From: Acidobacteriaceae bacterium
GTDB taxonomy: Bacteria > Acidobacteriota > Terriglobia > Terriglobales > Acidobacteriaceae
Assembly: GCA_030838305.1 (NCBI GenBank)
Contig: JAUTWY010000410.1
Span: forward strand, 1-5,309
DNA: 5,309 nucleotides
Reading direction: 5' to 3'
Position 1 is the stretch's first letter; each line of letters starts with the position of its first letter. A model generated the notes under the pieces. It worked only from the letters and a program-made list of their open reading frames with translations. It did not search any database and was not told where the DNA came from. The translations under genes and the position numbers were made by a program. Shown one piece after another: positions 1 to 5,309 of this stretch.

Positions 1-97
1 AAATGAAGTCACATGGAACTTAGATTCCAAAGCCCCCTATTGTGATCCTTAGCGCCCTTCGTGGTGAATAGCTCTTGCCGTATCCCGCAACTGGCGA

Positions 98-103
98 GAC
101 AAT
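98..103 (+). promoter_or_regulatory. Possible weak sigma70-type promoter (-10) for the zinc-ribbon gene
   Basis: GACAAT (98-103) lies 17 bp after TTGCCG (75-80). Each hexamer matches 4 of 6 consensus bases. Transcription would begin near 110, just ahead of the GGAGG at 115-119, which fits the GTG start at 124. Hexamers of this quality occur often by chance, so this is a weak call. Confidence 0.2.
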
Positions 104-123
104 ACGCCCGAGCCGGAGGTTTT

Positions 124-561
124 GTGGCAGCCAAATATCGTCAGCATGGATATCAGGACCGGGACCGCGAGGCAAAGCCCCGCCGGGAATCTCAGGAAAA
201 GCCGGCTTCTGCACCCGCCAAGAGAGACTACAGTATGGGACCAAAACCGGTGAATATGCCGGGAACCCGCACGGTCTCCCGCTGCGCGCAGTGCGGCACG
301 GTGCTGCAGGGAATCCCATCCACCGGGGTTTGTCCCAAGTGCGGCTTCGAACTGCATTCCTGCAAGCAGTGCATGTATTTCGATCCCGGAAGCCGATTCG
401 AGTGCATGCAACCGGTAAAACACCGCGTAGTCAAGAAGGATGCGCGCAACGATTGCACGTTCTTTGAAATCCGCGTCACCAGAGAAAAGGAAACTTCCAC
501 ACCGGCCAGCCTGCGGCCAAACGACGCGCGGCAAGCGTTTGAAAATTTGTTCAAGAAGTGA
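124..561 (+). CDS. Small Cys-rich zinc-ribbon-like protein of unknown function
   Basis: The product is 145 aa and probably cytoplasmic, with no signal peptide or membrane segment. Residues 1-45 are charged and look disordered (Lys/Arg/Glu/Gln/Pro-rich). Eight cysteines follow. C54-x2-C57 and C70-x2-C73 form a classical four-Cys zinc ribbon (CAQCG ... CPKCG). C80-x2-C83, C94 and C111 form a second four-Cys set in a segment containing CKQCMYFDPG and NDCTFF. Two bound metals, probably Zn, are therefore plausible; an Fe-S site cannot be excluded. The reading frame stays open up to a GTG at 61, but no ribosome binding site precedes it. GTG 124 has GGAGG at 115-119, only 4 nt upstream, and was chosen for that reason. 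The TGA stop is convergent with the SDR gene. I do not recognise a characterised homologue. Nucleic-acid or protein binding is the usual guess for such a fold, but nothing here proves it. Confidence 0.75.
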   Translation: MAAKYRQHGYQDRDREAKPRRESQEKPASAPAKRDYSMGPKPVNMPGTRTVSRCAQCGTVLQGIPSTGVCPKCGFELHSCKQCMYFDPGSRFECMQPVKHRVVKKDARNDCTFFEIRVTREKETSTPASLRPNDARQAFENLFKK

Positions 562-586
562 ATTTGGAACCGAATGTCCAGATATC

Positions 587-700
587 CTCCGCTACCTCCG
601 CGGCTGTTCTCTGTGATCTCTGCGTTCAGGTTTTGTTTCTAGTTGGCGTCAAAACAGCTAAGCGCGGAGCTCGCTGAGAAGCGCCGCAGAGAACGCCGAG
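587..700. repeat. Symmetric inverted repeat of CTCYGYG-like heptamers
   Basis: The left arm (587-624) carries four heptamers on +: CTCCGCT (587-593), CTCCGCG (596-602), CTCTGTG (609-615) and CTCTGCG (618-624). The right arm (663-700) carries four on -: CTCGGCG (700-694), CTCTGCG (691-685), CTCAGCG (678-672) and CTCCGCG (669-663). Both arms are exactly 38 bp with the same spacing of 2, 6 and 2 nt between heptamers. They are imperfect inverted copies, about 70% identical, around a 38-bp centre. The centre contains GTTTTG (630-635) facing CAAAAC (650-655). The element fills the gap between two convergent genes and ends 3 bp from the SDR stop codon. It looks like a REP/BIME-type dispersed element that could fold into a long hairpin and act as a two-way transcription barrier. 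That role is inferred. Confidence 0.6.
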
Positions 701-703
701 AAT

Positions 704-1438
704 TCATGGTTTCTGTGTGGGCCGCAGAAGTATCTCACTCACGAACGATTGCGGACTCTGCGTCACGAGCATGGCCACAGCGTGCGCGACATCTTCCGGT
801 TGCAGCATTTTCGCGGGATCCTTGCCCGCGTGTGGACTGAGGTCGGTGTTGGTCGAGCCGGGGCAAATTACGGCGACGCGAATGTTGTGGGTGCGCAGTT
901 CCTCAGCCAGGGAATAGCTTAGTCCGTTCAATCCCCATTTTGAGGCTGCATAAGCCGCTCCGTTCGGCAGCGCGTTTTTTCCGGCGAGGGACGAAATATT
1001 GATGATGTGGCCGGAGCGGGCGCGAATCATCAGCGGCGCGAAAGCGCGCGTCATGTAGTAGACGCCCCGCAAATTCGTGTTCAGGATTTGTTCCCAATTG
1101 TCGGGTGAGAGTTGATGCAGCGGGCCGCCGAATCCGCCGACACCCGCATTGTTGACGACGATGTCCACACGCCCGAGCGAAGCCTCGACGTGTTTGGCTG
1201 CGGTCTCCACCGACTGAAGACTGGTCACGTCGCAAGCGAGCGCCTCGGCCTTCCCTCCAGATTGTGTGATCAGCCCGGCCGTTGATTCAAGAGCGGCTCG
1301 CGTGCGCCCGCACAGAACGGTGGCGGCGCCTAGACCTGACAGTTGGGTCGCAATCGCGGCTCCAATGCCGCGACCCGCGCCGGTAATGACCGCCACTTGC
1401 CCGGCTAGGGAACGAAGATCGGCTCGGACTGCGTTCAT
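704..1438 (-). CDS. SDR-family (classical) NAD(P)-dependent oxidoreductase
   Basis: The product is 244 aa, a normal length for classical short-chain dehydrogenases/reductases, and probably cytosolic. It has one Rossmann fold. The dinucleotide loop is TGAGRGIG (residues 19-26). The CGR after the second strand (residues 43-45) suggests NADP(H) preference, D70-V71 would contact the adenine, and NNAG (96-99) stabilises the core. The catalytic tetrad is complete: N122, S150, Y163 (YAASK) and K167, with the cofactor PG motif at 193-194. It most resembles the FabG-like group; the substrate cannot be read from the sequence. The frame extends upstream to a TTG at 1474, but ATG 1438 was chosen because GGAGG (1451-1447) lies 8 nt before it and the 12 extra residues resemble no SDR. 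It is convergent with the zinc-ribbon gene, divergent from the secreted-protein gene, and apparently monocistronic. Confidence 0.9.
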   Translation of the reverse strand: MNAVRADLRSLAGQVAVITGAGRGIGAAIATQLSGLGAATVLCGRTRAALESTAGLITQSGGKAEALACDVTSLQSVETAAKHVEASLGRVDIVVNNAGVGGFGGPLHQLSPDNWEQILNTNLRGVYYMTRAFAPLMIRARSGHIINISSLAGKNALPNGAAYAASKWGLNGLSYSLAEELRTHNIRVAVICPGSTNTDLSPHAGKDPAKMLQPEDVAHAVAMLVTQSPQSFVSEILLRPTQKP

Positions 1439-1446
1439 TAGCAATG

Positions 1447-1451
1447 CCTCC
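1447..1451 (-). promoter_or_regulatory. Ribosome binding site that sets the SDR start
   Basis: GGAGG on the minus strand lies 8 nt before ATG 1438. It favours this start over the in-frame TTG at 1474 and ATG at 1453, neither of which has a comparable site. Confidence 0.65.
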
Positions 1452-1515
1452 ATTTCATTCCAGGTTGCCCGCAAAGACCACTTTAGAGGCTATCCGCGAG
1501 CCGCGCCATCTGCAT

Positions 1516-1521
1516 CTTATA
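1516..1521 (-). promoter_or_regulatory. Possible -10 element for the SDR gene
   Basis: TATAAG on the minus strand sits about 80 bp upstream of the SDR ATG and matches 5 of 6 consensus bases. No convincing -35 is found 16-18 bp further upstream; the best is CCCGTT. This is a weak candidate only. Confidence 0.2.
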
Positions 1522-1552
1522 CAATGGCCGGGACCCTAAACGGGGAAGTTGC

Positions 1553-1581
1553 TTGCCTTCGGAACAAGAGGTACATATAAT
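1553..1581 (+). promoter_or_regulatory. Sigma70-type promoter for the secreted helical-repeat protein
   Basis: TTGCCT (1553-1558, 4 of 6 consensus) and a perfect TATAAT (1576-1581) are separated by the ideal 17 bp. Transcription would begin near 1588 and give a leader of about 90 nt before the ATG at 1678. I see no obvious riboswitch or hairpin in that leader. Confidence 0.65.
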
Positions 1582-1661
1582 CCGGCAAACCCACAGTCTC
1601 GGGTCAGTCGTCTTGTCAGAGTTAGGCATATTGCTTCCTAAAATCTAGATTCCCAAAGGCC

Positions 1662-1667
1662 AAGGAG
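1662..1667 (+). promoter_or_regulatory. Ribosome binding site for the secreted protein
   Basis: AAGGAG lies 10 nt before ATG 1678. The spacing is slightly long but acceptable. The signal peptide begins directly at this ATG, which supports the start. Confidence 0.6.
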
Positions 1668-1677
1668 CCATACACTG

Positions 1678-3048
1678 ATGAAAAAGATTCTGGTTACGGT
1701 AGTGCTTGGGGTTGCTGCACTGGCAGCGGCCCAGGACGCCGCCAGGCCTGCGCAACCACCACAAGGGCAAGCAGCACCGGTCCAGCCGGCAGCGACTCCC
1801 GCTCAAACTCCGGCCGCCGCGCCGGCTCAAGCTCCGGTGATCAAGGACCCAGCCGAGTACAACGCCTACGTTGGCGCCATTCAACAGAAGGATCCGGCGG
1901 CGCAGATCAGCGGCCTTGAGGCCTTTATGACGCAGTATCCGAACAGCGTGATGAAGGTTGCCGCCCTGCAAACGCTGATGCAGGACTACCAGCAGACCAA
2001 CAACCAGCAGAAAACCATCGACACGGCTACGAAACTGGTGGCGGCCGATCCCTGCAACGTTCGAGCAATGGCATTGTTGGCTTTCTTTGATCGCCTGAAG
2101 GCACAAGGCGGCGACCCTGCTGCCAAGCAGGATCTGGCGGATGCTCGGAAGTACGCGCAGATGGGATTGGATTGTCTGCCAAAATTTGCCAAGCCCGAGG
2201 GTACGAGTGACGCTGACTTTCAGAAGATGAAAGATCAGATGACGGGAATTTTCAACGCAGCCACCGGTATCGCGGCTCTTACCGACAAGGACTATGACAC
2301 TGCGCGCAAGGCCTTGCGCGTTGCCGTCGATAGCAGCCCTGACTCGCAGAAGGATTTTAGCGTCGTGTATCCGCTGGCGCTGGCCTATGCGGGGCCAACT
2401 CCGCCGGATCCGAAAGTGACTCCAGACCCGATCAATGCGATCTGGTTTGCGGCTCGCGCTTCCACCGTCGCCCCTAACGCGCAGTATCAGGCGCAGATCG
2501 AGAAGTATGCCAAGGGTCAGTACGTGAAGTATCACGGCGGGGACGACGGCTGGACTGACGTTCTGACCCAAGCCAAGGCCAGCCCAACTCAGCCCGCAGG
2601 CTTTACCGTCAAAGCCGCCCCTTCACCGGCAGAACAAGTTCACACCATGGTGACCACCAAGAAGCCGGAAGAGATGGACTTCGCTACCTGGCAGTTCGTG
2701 TTCACGAACGGCTCGAAAGAAGACCAGGACGTAGTCTGGAACGCCATCAAGGGCAAAGCGGTACAGATGAATGGGACTGTCATCAAGGCTACGGCCACTG
2801 AGTTCGATATCGCCGGCAGCTCGGATGACATTGAGGCGAAGAAGGCGGATATTACGCTGACCTTCGAAGATAAGGTGCCGCTGCGGCTCATCCCCAAAGA
2901 AGGCGCCAGTCTGGACTTCCAAGGCGAGCCCGCCTCTTACACGCCGAGCCCCTTCATGATGACCATGGAGAAAGGGAAGCTGCTTAAGGCGGCGACTCCA
3001 ACCCCGGCCAAGAAGCCTCCGGTTCACCATAAGCCCGCAGCGCATTAA
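1678..3048 (+). CDS. Secreted/periplasmic TPR-like helical-repeat protein with a beta-rich C-terminal domain
   Basis: The product is 456 aa. Residues 1-18 form a typical Sec signal peptide: KK, then a hydrophobic core, then AAA before Q19, a likely signal peptidase I site. There is no lipobox Cys. Residues 19-56 are a Pro/Ala/Gln-rich linker. Residues 57-280 are mostly amphipathic helices of TPR-like character, for example 57-145 with Ala/Leu/Tyr spacing and 186-275. Two cysteines (126 and 166) could pair outside the cytoplasm. Residues 350-437 alternate in a beta pattern (GTVIKAT, FDIAG, ADITLTF, VPLRLIP), compatible with a small beta-barrel of OB type. The tail is Pro/Lys/His-rich. The gene has its own promoter and a strong terminator, so it is probably transcribed alone. 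TPR and OB labels are fold-level guesses. A scaffold or cell-envelope role is inferred and no enzymatic motif is seen. Confidence 0.85.
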   Translation: MKKILVTVVLGVAALAAAQDAARPAQPPQGQAAPVQPAATPAQTPAAAPAQAPVIKDPAEYNAYVGAIQQKDPAAQISGLEAFMTQYPNSVMKVAALQTLMQDYQQTNNQQKTIDTATKLVAADPCNVRAMALLAFFDRLKAQGGDPAAKQDLADARKYAQMGLDCLPKFAKPEGTSDADFQKMKDQMTGIFNAATGIAALTDKDYDTARKALRVAVDSSPDSQKDFSVVYPLALAYAGPTPPDPKVTPDPINAIWFAARASTVAPNAQYQAQIEKYAKGQYVKYHGGDDGWTDVLTQAKASPTQPAGFTVKAAPSPAEQVHTMVTTKKPEEMDFATWQFVFTNGSKEDQDVVWNAIKGKAVQMNGTVIKATATEFDIAGSSDDIEAKKADITLTFEDKVPLRLIPKEGASLDFQGEPASYTPSPFMMTMEKGKLLKAATPTPAKKPPVHHKPAAH

Positions 3049-3070
3049 GCACAGTGGGTTTAAAACGCCA

Positions 3071-3099
3071 GGCAGCCCGCAAGGGCTGCCTTATTTTTT
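3071..3099 (+). terminator. Strong intrinsic terminator after the secreted-protein gene
   Basis: A perfect 8-bp GC-rich stem is formed by GGCAGCCC (3071-3078) and GGGCTGCC (3083-3090), closed by a GCAA (GNRA-type) tetraloop. The run TTATTTTTT (3091-3099) follows. An extra A-T pair (3070 with 3091) extends the stem. It lies 22 bp past the stop codon. On the minus strand the same stem is followed only by TGGCGTTTT, so it may weakly terminate the convergent Fis-type gene as well. Confidence 0.92.
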
Positions 3100-3139
3100 G
3101 GGAAAGAAATTGAGACGGCTGCGCGAAGGTGGAGCTGGC

Positions 3140-3418
3140 TCAACGCACCGCTTTCTTCTCCACCGCCATTGGCCGGGCGCTGCGGGGTGGGCGTTTGGCG
3201 CCGTCGCGAAGCTGCCGGATGTCGATTTTGAGCTCGTCGATAGTGCGGCTCAGCGTGTTGCGATGCATCCCCAGTTCGCGGGCGGCGCGGCACTGGTTGC
3301 CCTTGTTTTCCTGGAGGACAGTCAGGATGAATCGTTTCTTGAATTCGCGCACCCCCTCAGAATAGAGGATGTTGCTCTTGTACATCTGCAGGATAAGTGC
3401 TTCCAATTGATCTTTCAC
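3140..3418 (-). CDS. Small Fis-type helix-turn-helix DNA-binding protein
   Basis: The product is 92 aa, about the size of E. coli Fis. Residues 1-36 form an amphipathic helical region (MKDQLEALILQMYKS ... FKKRFILTVLQ) like the dimerisation part of Fis-type domains. Residues 38-63 are the Fis-type HTH: NKGNQ, then CRAARELGMHRNTLSR, with the usual AA, G and N-T-L positions. This is also the C-terminal DNA-binding module of NtrC-family activators, but here it stands alone with no receiver or AAA+ domain. The tail (68-92) is Arg/Lys-rich and may add non-specific DNA contact. The start is GTG 3418; the preceding site is weak (GAGAGAG). An internal Met (residue 12) would cut the N-terminal helix, so GTG is preferred. 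It is the last gene behind purC and cvpA, 58 bp from cvpA, and is probably co-transcribed. Whether it acts as a nucleoid protein or a specific regulator cannot be read here. Confidence 0.85.
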   Translation of the reverse strand: MKDQLEALILQMYKSNILYSEGVREFKKRFILTVLQENKGNQCRAARELGMHRNTLSRTIDELKIDIRQLRDGAKRPPRSARPMAVEKKAVR

Positions 3419-3476
3419 GGTCGGTCTCTCTCTTCGTTCGAAGTCTTTGTTTTAACTGCTTGCTCGCCTCACGACT

Positions 3477-4025
3477 TCATTTCGGCTTGGAGGCCGGAGT
3501 GCTGGTCAAATCTTTAGGAGCCCGATGCAGGAAGTCGAGCCCCTCATAAAAACGCGCTCGCAAATCCGACGGCGCCACCCAGATCGCTGCTCTACCAACC
3601 ACCAAGAAGTACGGTGCCAACTCCGACTTTTCCAGCATCTGGGAGGTGGGTGCGAACGCGGTCAATCCCATCAAAACCACGGCCACCACCAGCCCGCCCT
3701 TCACCAGGCCCAACAACGCCCCTAGCAGACGGTCAAATCCGCTAAGTCCGGCCACCTTCATCCACTTTCGTGCGATCCTTCCGGCAACGCTAAAAAGGGT
3801 TAGCACCGCAAAAAAAATGATGAGGAAGCCGAAAATTTCGGCCAGCAACTCCGACTTCAAAAACGACATGAACCAAGCTGCCAGGCGCTGATACTGCCAG
3901 GCGGCGACGATGTAACCAACCGCCAATCCAGCCATGCTTAAGGCCTCGGCGAAGAAGCCGTGAAAAGCGGCCATTACCACATTCAGCAGCACGACCAGGA
4001 CAATCAGCCAGTCCGCCGCGGTCAT
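3477..4025 (-). CDS. cvpA: CvpA family inner-membrane protein
   Basis: The product is 182 aa, the usual length for CvpA (colicin V production) proteins. It has four predicted membrane segments at about residues 6-22, 28-46, 61-81 and 104-124. Between the third and fourth lies the family's recognisable F-D-R-L-L-G stretch, with D98, G102, G106 and G110 spaced every four residues. The last 50 residues are soluble and end in a polar tail (TSTPASKPK). E. coli CvpA is needed for colicin V export and belongs to the cvpA-purF unit; its molecular activity is not settled. ATG 4025 is preceded by AGGAG (4036-4032) at 6 nt, a good ribosome binding site. The gene follows purC by 39 bp on the same strand with no terminator between, so the purine link is kept here with a different pur gene. 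Confidence 0.9.
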   Translation of the reverse strand: MTAADWLIVLVVLLNVVMAAFHGFFAEALSMAGLAVGYIVAAWQYQRLAAWFMSFLKSELLAEIFGFLIIFFAVLTLFSVAGRIARKWMKVAGLSGFDRLLGALLGLVKGGLVVAVVLMGLTAFAPTSQMLEKSELAPYFLVVGRAAIWVAPSDLRARFYEGLDFLHRAPKDLTSTPASKPK

Positions 4026-4064
4026 GCTCTTCTCCTGTCCACCGTTTCGCGGACGGTCCCGGTC

Positions 4065-4976
4065 CTATACATCCAGCTTGTGACCAGTGATCTGGAAATA
4101 GGCATCGAGATACTTTTCGCTGGTCCGGCTTGCGACCTCGGCCGGTAGCGCAGGCGCGGGCGGCTGCTTATTCCAGCGAATCTGTTCCAGGTAATCGCGA
4201 ACGTATTGCTTATCGTAGGACTCTTGCGAGCGTCCCGGCGCATACTTGTCGGCGGGCCAGAAGCGGGAAGAGTCGGGCGTAAGCACCTCATCCGCCAGCG
4301 TGATTCCCTTGGCCGTACGTCCAAACTCAAACTTTGTATCGGCGATGATGATACCGCGTTGCCGCGCGTACGTGGCAGCCGTCTTGTAGATCCGCAGAGT
4401 CAGGTCGCGCAGATGGCTCGCCGTCTCGGTTCCGACGATTTCGCACATCTTGGCAAACGGAATGTTCTCGTCATGGCCGCTCACCGCCTTGGTGGCGGGT
4501 GTAAAGATGGGTTCCGGGAAGGCTTCGGATTCGCGCAGGCCTGGTGGCAGGTCCATGCCACATACTTTGCCGCTGGCCTGATACTCCTTCCAGGCGGAGC
4601 CTGAAATGTAGCCGCGTACGACGCATTCTACGGGAAACATCTCAGCGCGCTGCACGATCATTGACCGGCCACGCAAAGAATCGGCATATTTCTGCAGCGC
4701 CTGCGGATAGCTTTCTACATCAGCCGTGATGACATGGTTGGGGACGATGTCCGACAGGAAATCGAACCAGAACAGCGAAATCTGGGTCAGGACGCGTCCT
4801 TTGTGCGGGATGCCGGTCGCCAGTACGTAGTCGAAGGCAGAAATACGATCGGTGGCCACGAACAGTAAGCGCTCATCGTCCAACTGGTAAACATCACGGA
4901 CCTTGCCGCTGGCGTGGAGGTGAAGATCGGGGAAATCAGTTTGTAGGATTACAGGGTCCAGAAGATTAGGGCTCAT
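4065..4976 (-). CDS. purC: Phosphoribosylaminoimidazole-succinocarboxamide synthase (SAICAR synthetase)
   Basis: The enzyme joins CAIR and L-aspartate with ATP to give SAICAR, ADP and Pi in de novo purine synthesis (EC 6.3.2.6, cytosol). At 303 aa it matches the longer, yeast Ade1-like form rather than the roughly 240-aa E. coli form. Visible motifs are GKVRDVY (24-30, nucleotide-binding start), ATDRISAFD (41-49), the first family signature FPVECVVRGYISGS (114-127), SGHDENI (166-172), the second signature IADTKFEFG (211-219), and DEVLTPDSSRFW (229-240). All look intact, so it should be active. ATG 4976 was chosen because MSPNLLDP leads directly into the fold and no better in-frame start is seen. 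No clear Shine-Dalgarno precedes it. It is the first gene of a probable purC-cvpA-fis unit with its own promoter at 5008-5035. No purine riboswitch is apparent in the short leader. Confidence 0.97.
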   Translation of the reverse strand: MSPNLLDPVILQTDFPDLHLHASGKVRDVYQLDDERLLFVATDRISAFDYVLATGIPHKGRVLTQISLFWFDFLSDIVPNHVITADVESYPQALQKYADSLRGRSMIVQRAEMFPVECVVRGYISGSAWKEYQASGKVCGMDLPPGLRESEAFPEPIFTPATKAVSGHDENIPFAKMCEIVGTETASHLRDLTLRIYKTAATYARQRGIIIADTKFEFGRTAKGITLADEVLTPDSSRFWPADKYAPGRSQESYDKQYVRDYLEQIRWNKQPPAPALPAEVASRTSEKYLDAYFQITGHKLDV

Positions 4977-5007
4977 ATGGAAATTTTACAGGTAAGCAGC
5001 GTGGCGT

Positions 5008-5035
5008 ATTTTAGACTGCCAGAAATTTTTGTCAA
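5008..5035 (-). promoter_or_regulatory. Near-consensus sigma70-type promoter for purC-cvpA-fis
   Basis: On the minus strand, a perfect TTGACA (5035-5030) is followed after 16 bp by TAAAAT (5013-5008, 5 of 6 consensus). Transcription would start near 5001, giving a leader of roughly 25 nt before ATG 4976. It is the strongest -35/-10 pair I found here and fits a housekeeping gene. Confidence 0.75.
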
Positions 5036-5309
5036 CGACAGAATGCAGGATAGAAGGGAGGCCGCATCTTGTTGAGAGAGAAAACTTTGGACGCGCAGGA
5101 TTTTGCGAAAAGTAGGCCGGGTCGCGGCTTTTCAGCCTCGACAACTGTGGAAAAGCTGAGGATGCAAGTGGATAAAAAGGCCAGCTTCCGGGCGGAATGC
5201 TGCCCCGCTCCAGCCTTTGGTCCCTATGCAGCCCCGAAGCGCACTGAAACCAGTTTCGACACCCCAGGCTCTTGCATGGTGACGCCGTAAAGAACGGGTG
5301 CGATGCTCA
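5036..5309. other. Right flank with little coding signal
   Basis: Beyond the purC promoter, no conserved gene is recognisable to the window's end. It holds the doubtful 73-aa ORF, a possible hairpin with GCTTTTC (5127-5133) facing GAAAAGC (5150-5156), and two DnaA-box-like 9-mers (minus strand TTTTCCACA at 5154-5146 and TTATCCACT at 5175-5167). The sequence could be a dispersed intergenic repeat or the start of a regulatory region for a gene outside the window. Confidence 0.4.
5069..5290 (+). CDS. Doubtful short ORF (73 aa) opposite purC
   Basis: A TTG start at 5069 is preceded by AAGGGAGG (5054-5061) at 7 nt, a strong Shine-Dalgarno match. The predicted protein has no recognisable domain, signal peptide or membrane segment. 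It is rich in Ser, Pro, Ala and Arg and contains three cysteines. The minus strand over the same stretch is also open for about 100 codons without a good start, so openness here mainly reflects base composition. I recognise no family. It may be a real small gene divergent from purC, or chance within intergenic or repeated DNA. Confidence 0.2.
   Translation: MLREKTLDAQDFAKSRPGRGFSASTTVEKLRMQVDKKASFRAECCPAPAFGPYAAPKRTETSFDTPGSCMVTP

Noticed and set aside
1..52. Open frame from the window edge to TAG at 50-52 on +, possibly the end of an upstream gene (about 16 codons, ending YCDP).
   Set aside because: Too short to show coding character or family; chance openness of 16 codons is common.
49..534. 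161-aa ORF on - over the zinc-ribbon gene.
   Set aside because: Shadow of a gene with clear CxxC motifs; no recognisable domain.
643..840. 65-aa ORF on + starting TTG.
   Set aside because: It begins in the heptamer repeat, whose translation gives a low-complexity EKRRRERRE stretch, then runs antisense over the SDR gene.
1645..2571. 308-aa ORF on - covering much of the secreted-protein gene.
   Set aside because: Antisense shadow of a gene with signal peptide, ribosome site, promoter and terminator; its Arg/Leu-rich protein shows no domain.
3098..3517. 139-aa ORF on + across the Fis-type gene.
   Set aside because: Antisense to a clear HTH gene and starts within the terminator T-run.
4030..4062. 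Small hairpin between purC and cvpA (minus strand ACCGT and ACGGT around a 7-nt loop).
   Set aside because: Short stem with no T-run, so not a terminator; operon continuity is more likely.
4977..5309. Possible structured RNA (purine riboswitch, 6S, SRP, tmRNA or RNase P RNA) upstream of purC.
   Set aside because: None of the conserved core motifs of these RNAs was seen, and the purC leader predicted from the promoter is only about 25 nt.
5023..5309. Long open frame on - (about 90 codons or more, no ATG) reaching the window edge.
   Set aside because: No start codon with a ribosome site, no domain, and it overlaps the purC promoter; likely compositional.

Overview
The window reads as an ordinary housekeeping and accessory stretch from a moderately GC-rich bacterium. 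It most resembles Acidobacteriota (Koribacter/Terriglobia-like). That placement is inferred from the style of the proteins: a small stand-alone Fis-type regulator, a secreted Pro/Ala-rich helical-repeat protein, and a Cys-rich zinc-ribbon protein. No rRNA or tRNA is present to confirm it. No phage, transposase, CRISPR or toxin-antitoxin gene is visible.

Layout, left to right. (1) A small zinc-ribbon-like protein on + (124-561). (2) A convergent intergenic gap holding a symmetric repeat of two inverted 38-bp arms built from CTCYGYG-like heptamers (587-700). (3) An SDR-family oxidoreductase on - (704-1438). (4) A 239-bp divergent intergenic region with a good sigma70-type promoter for (5) a secreted helical-repeat protein on + (1678-3048), closed by a strong intrinsic terminator (3071-3099). 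(6) A same-strand cluster on -, in transcription order purC (4976-4065), cvpA (4025-3477) and a Fis-type HTH gene (3418-3140), driven by a near-consensus promoter at 5008-5035. (7) A 333-bp right flank with that promoter, one doubtful short ORF (5069-5290) and two DnaA-box-like 9-mers.

How the genes work together. purC makes SAICAR in de novo purine synthesis. cvpA encodes an inner-membrane protein that in E. coli is also linked to a purine gene (purF). The Fis-type gene downstream would be co-transcribed and may be regulatory. The SDR, the zinc-ribbon protein and the secreted protein look like single-gene units with no evident shared pathway.

I found no convincing new multi-gene system. The observations most worth a second look are the symmetric heptamer repeat at 587-700 and the purC-cvpA-fis arrangement.
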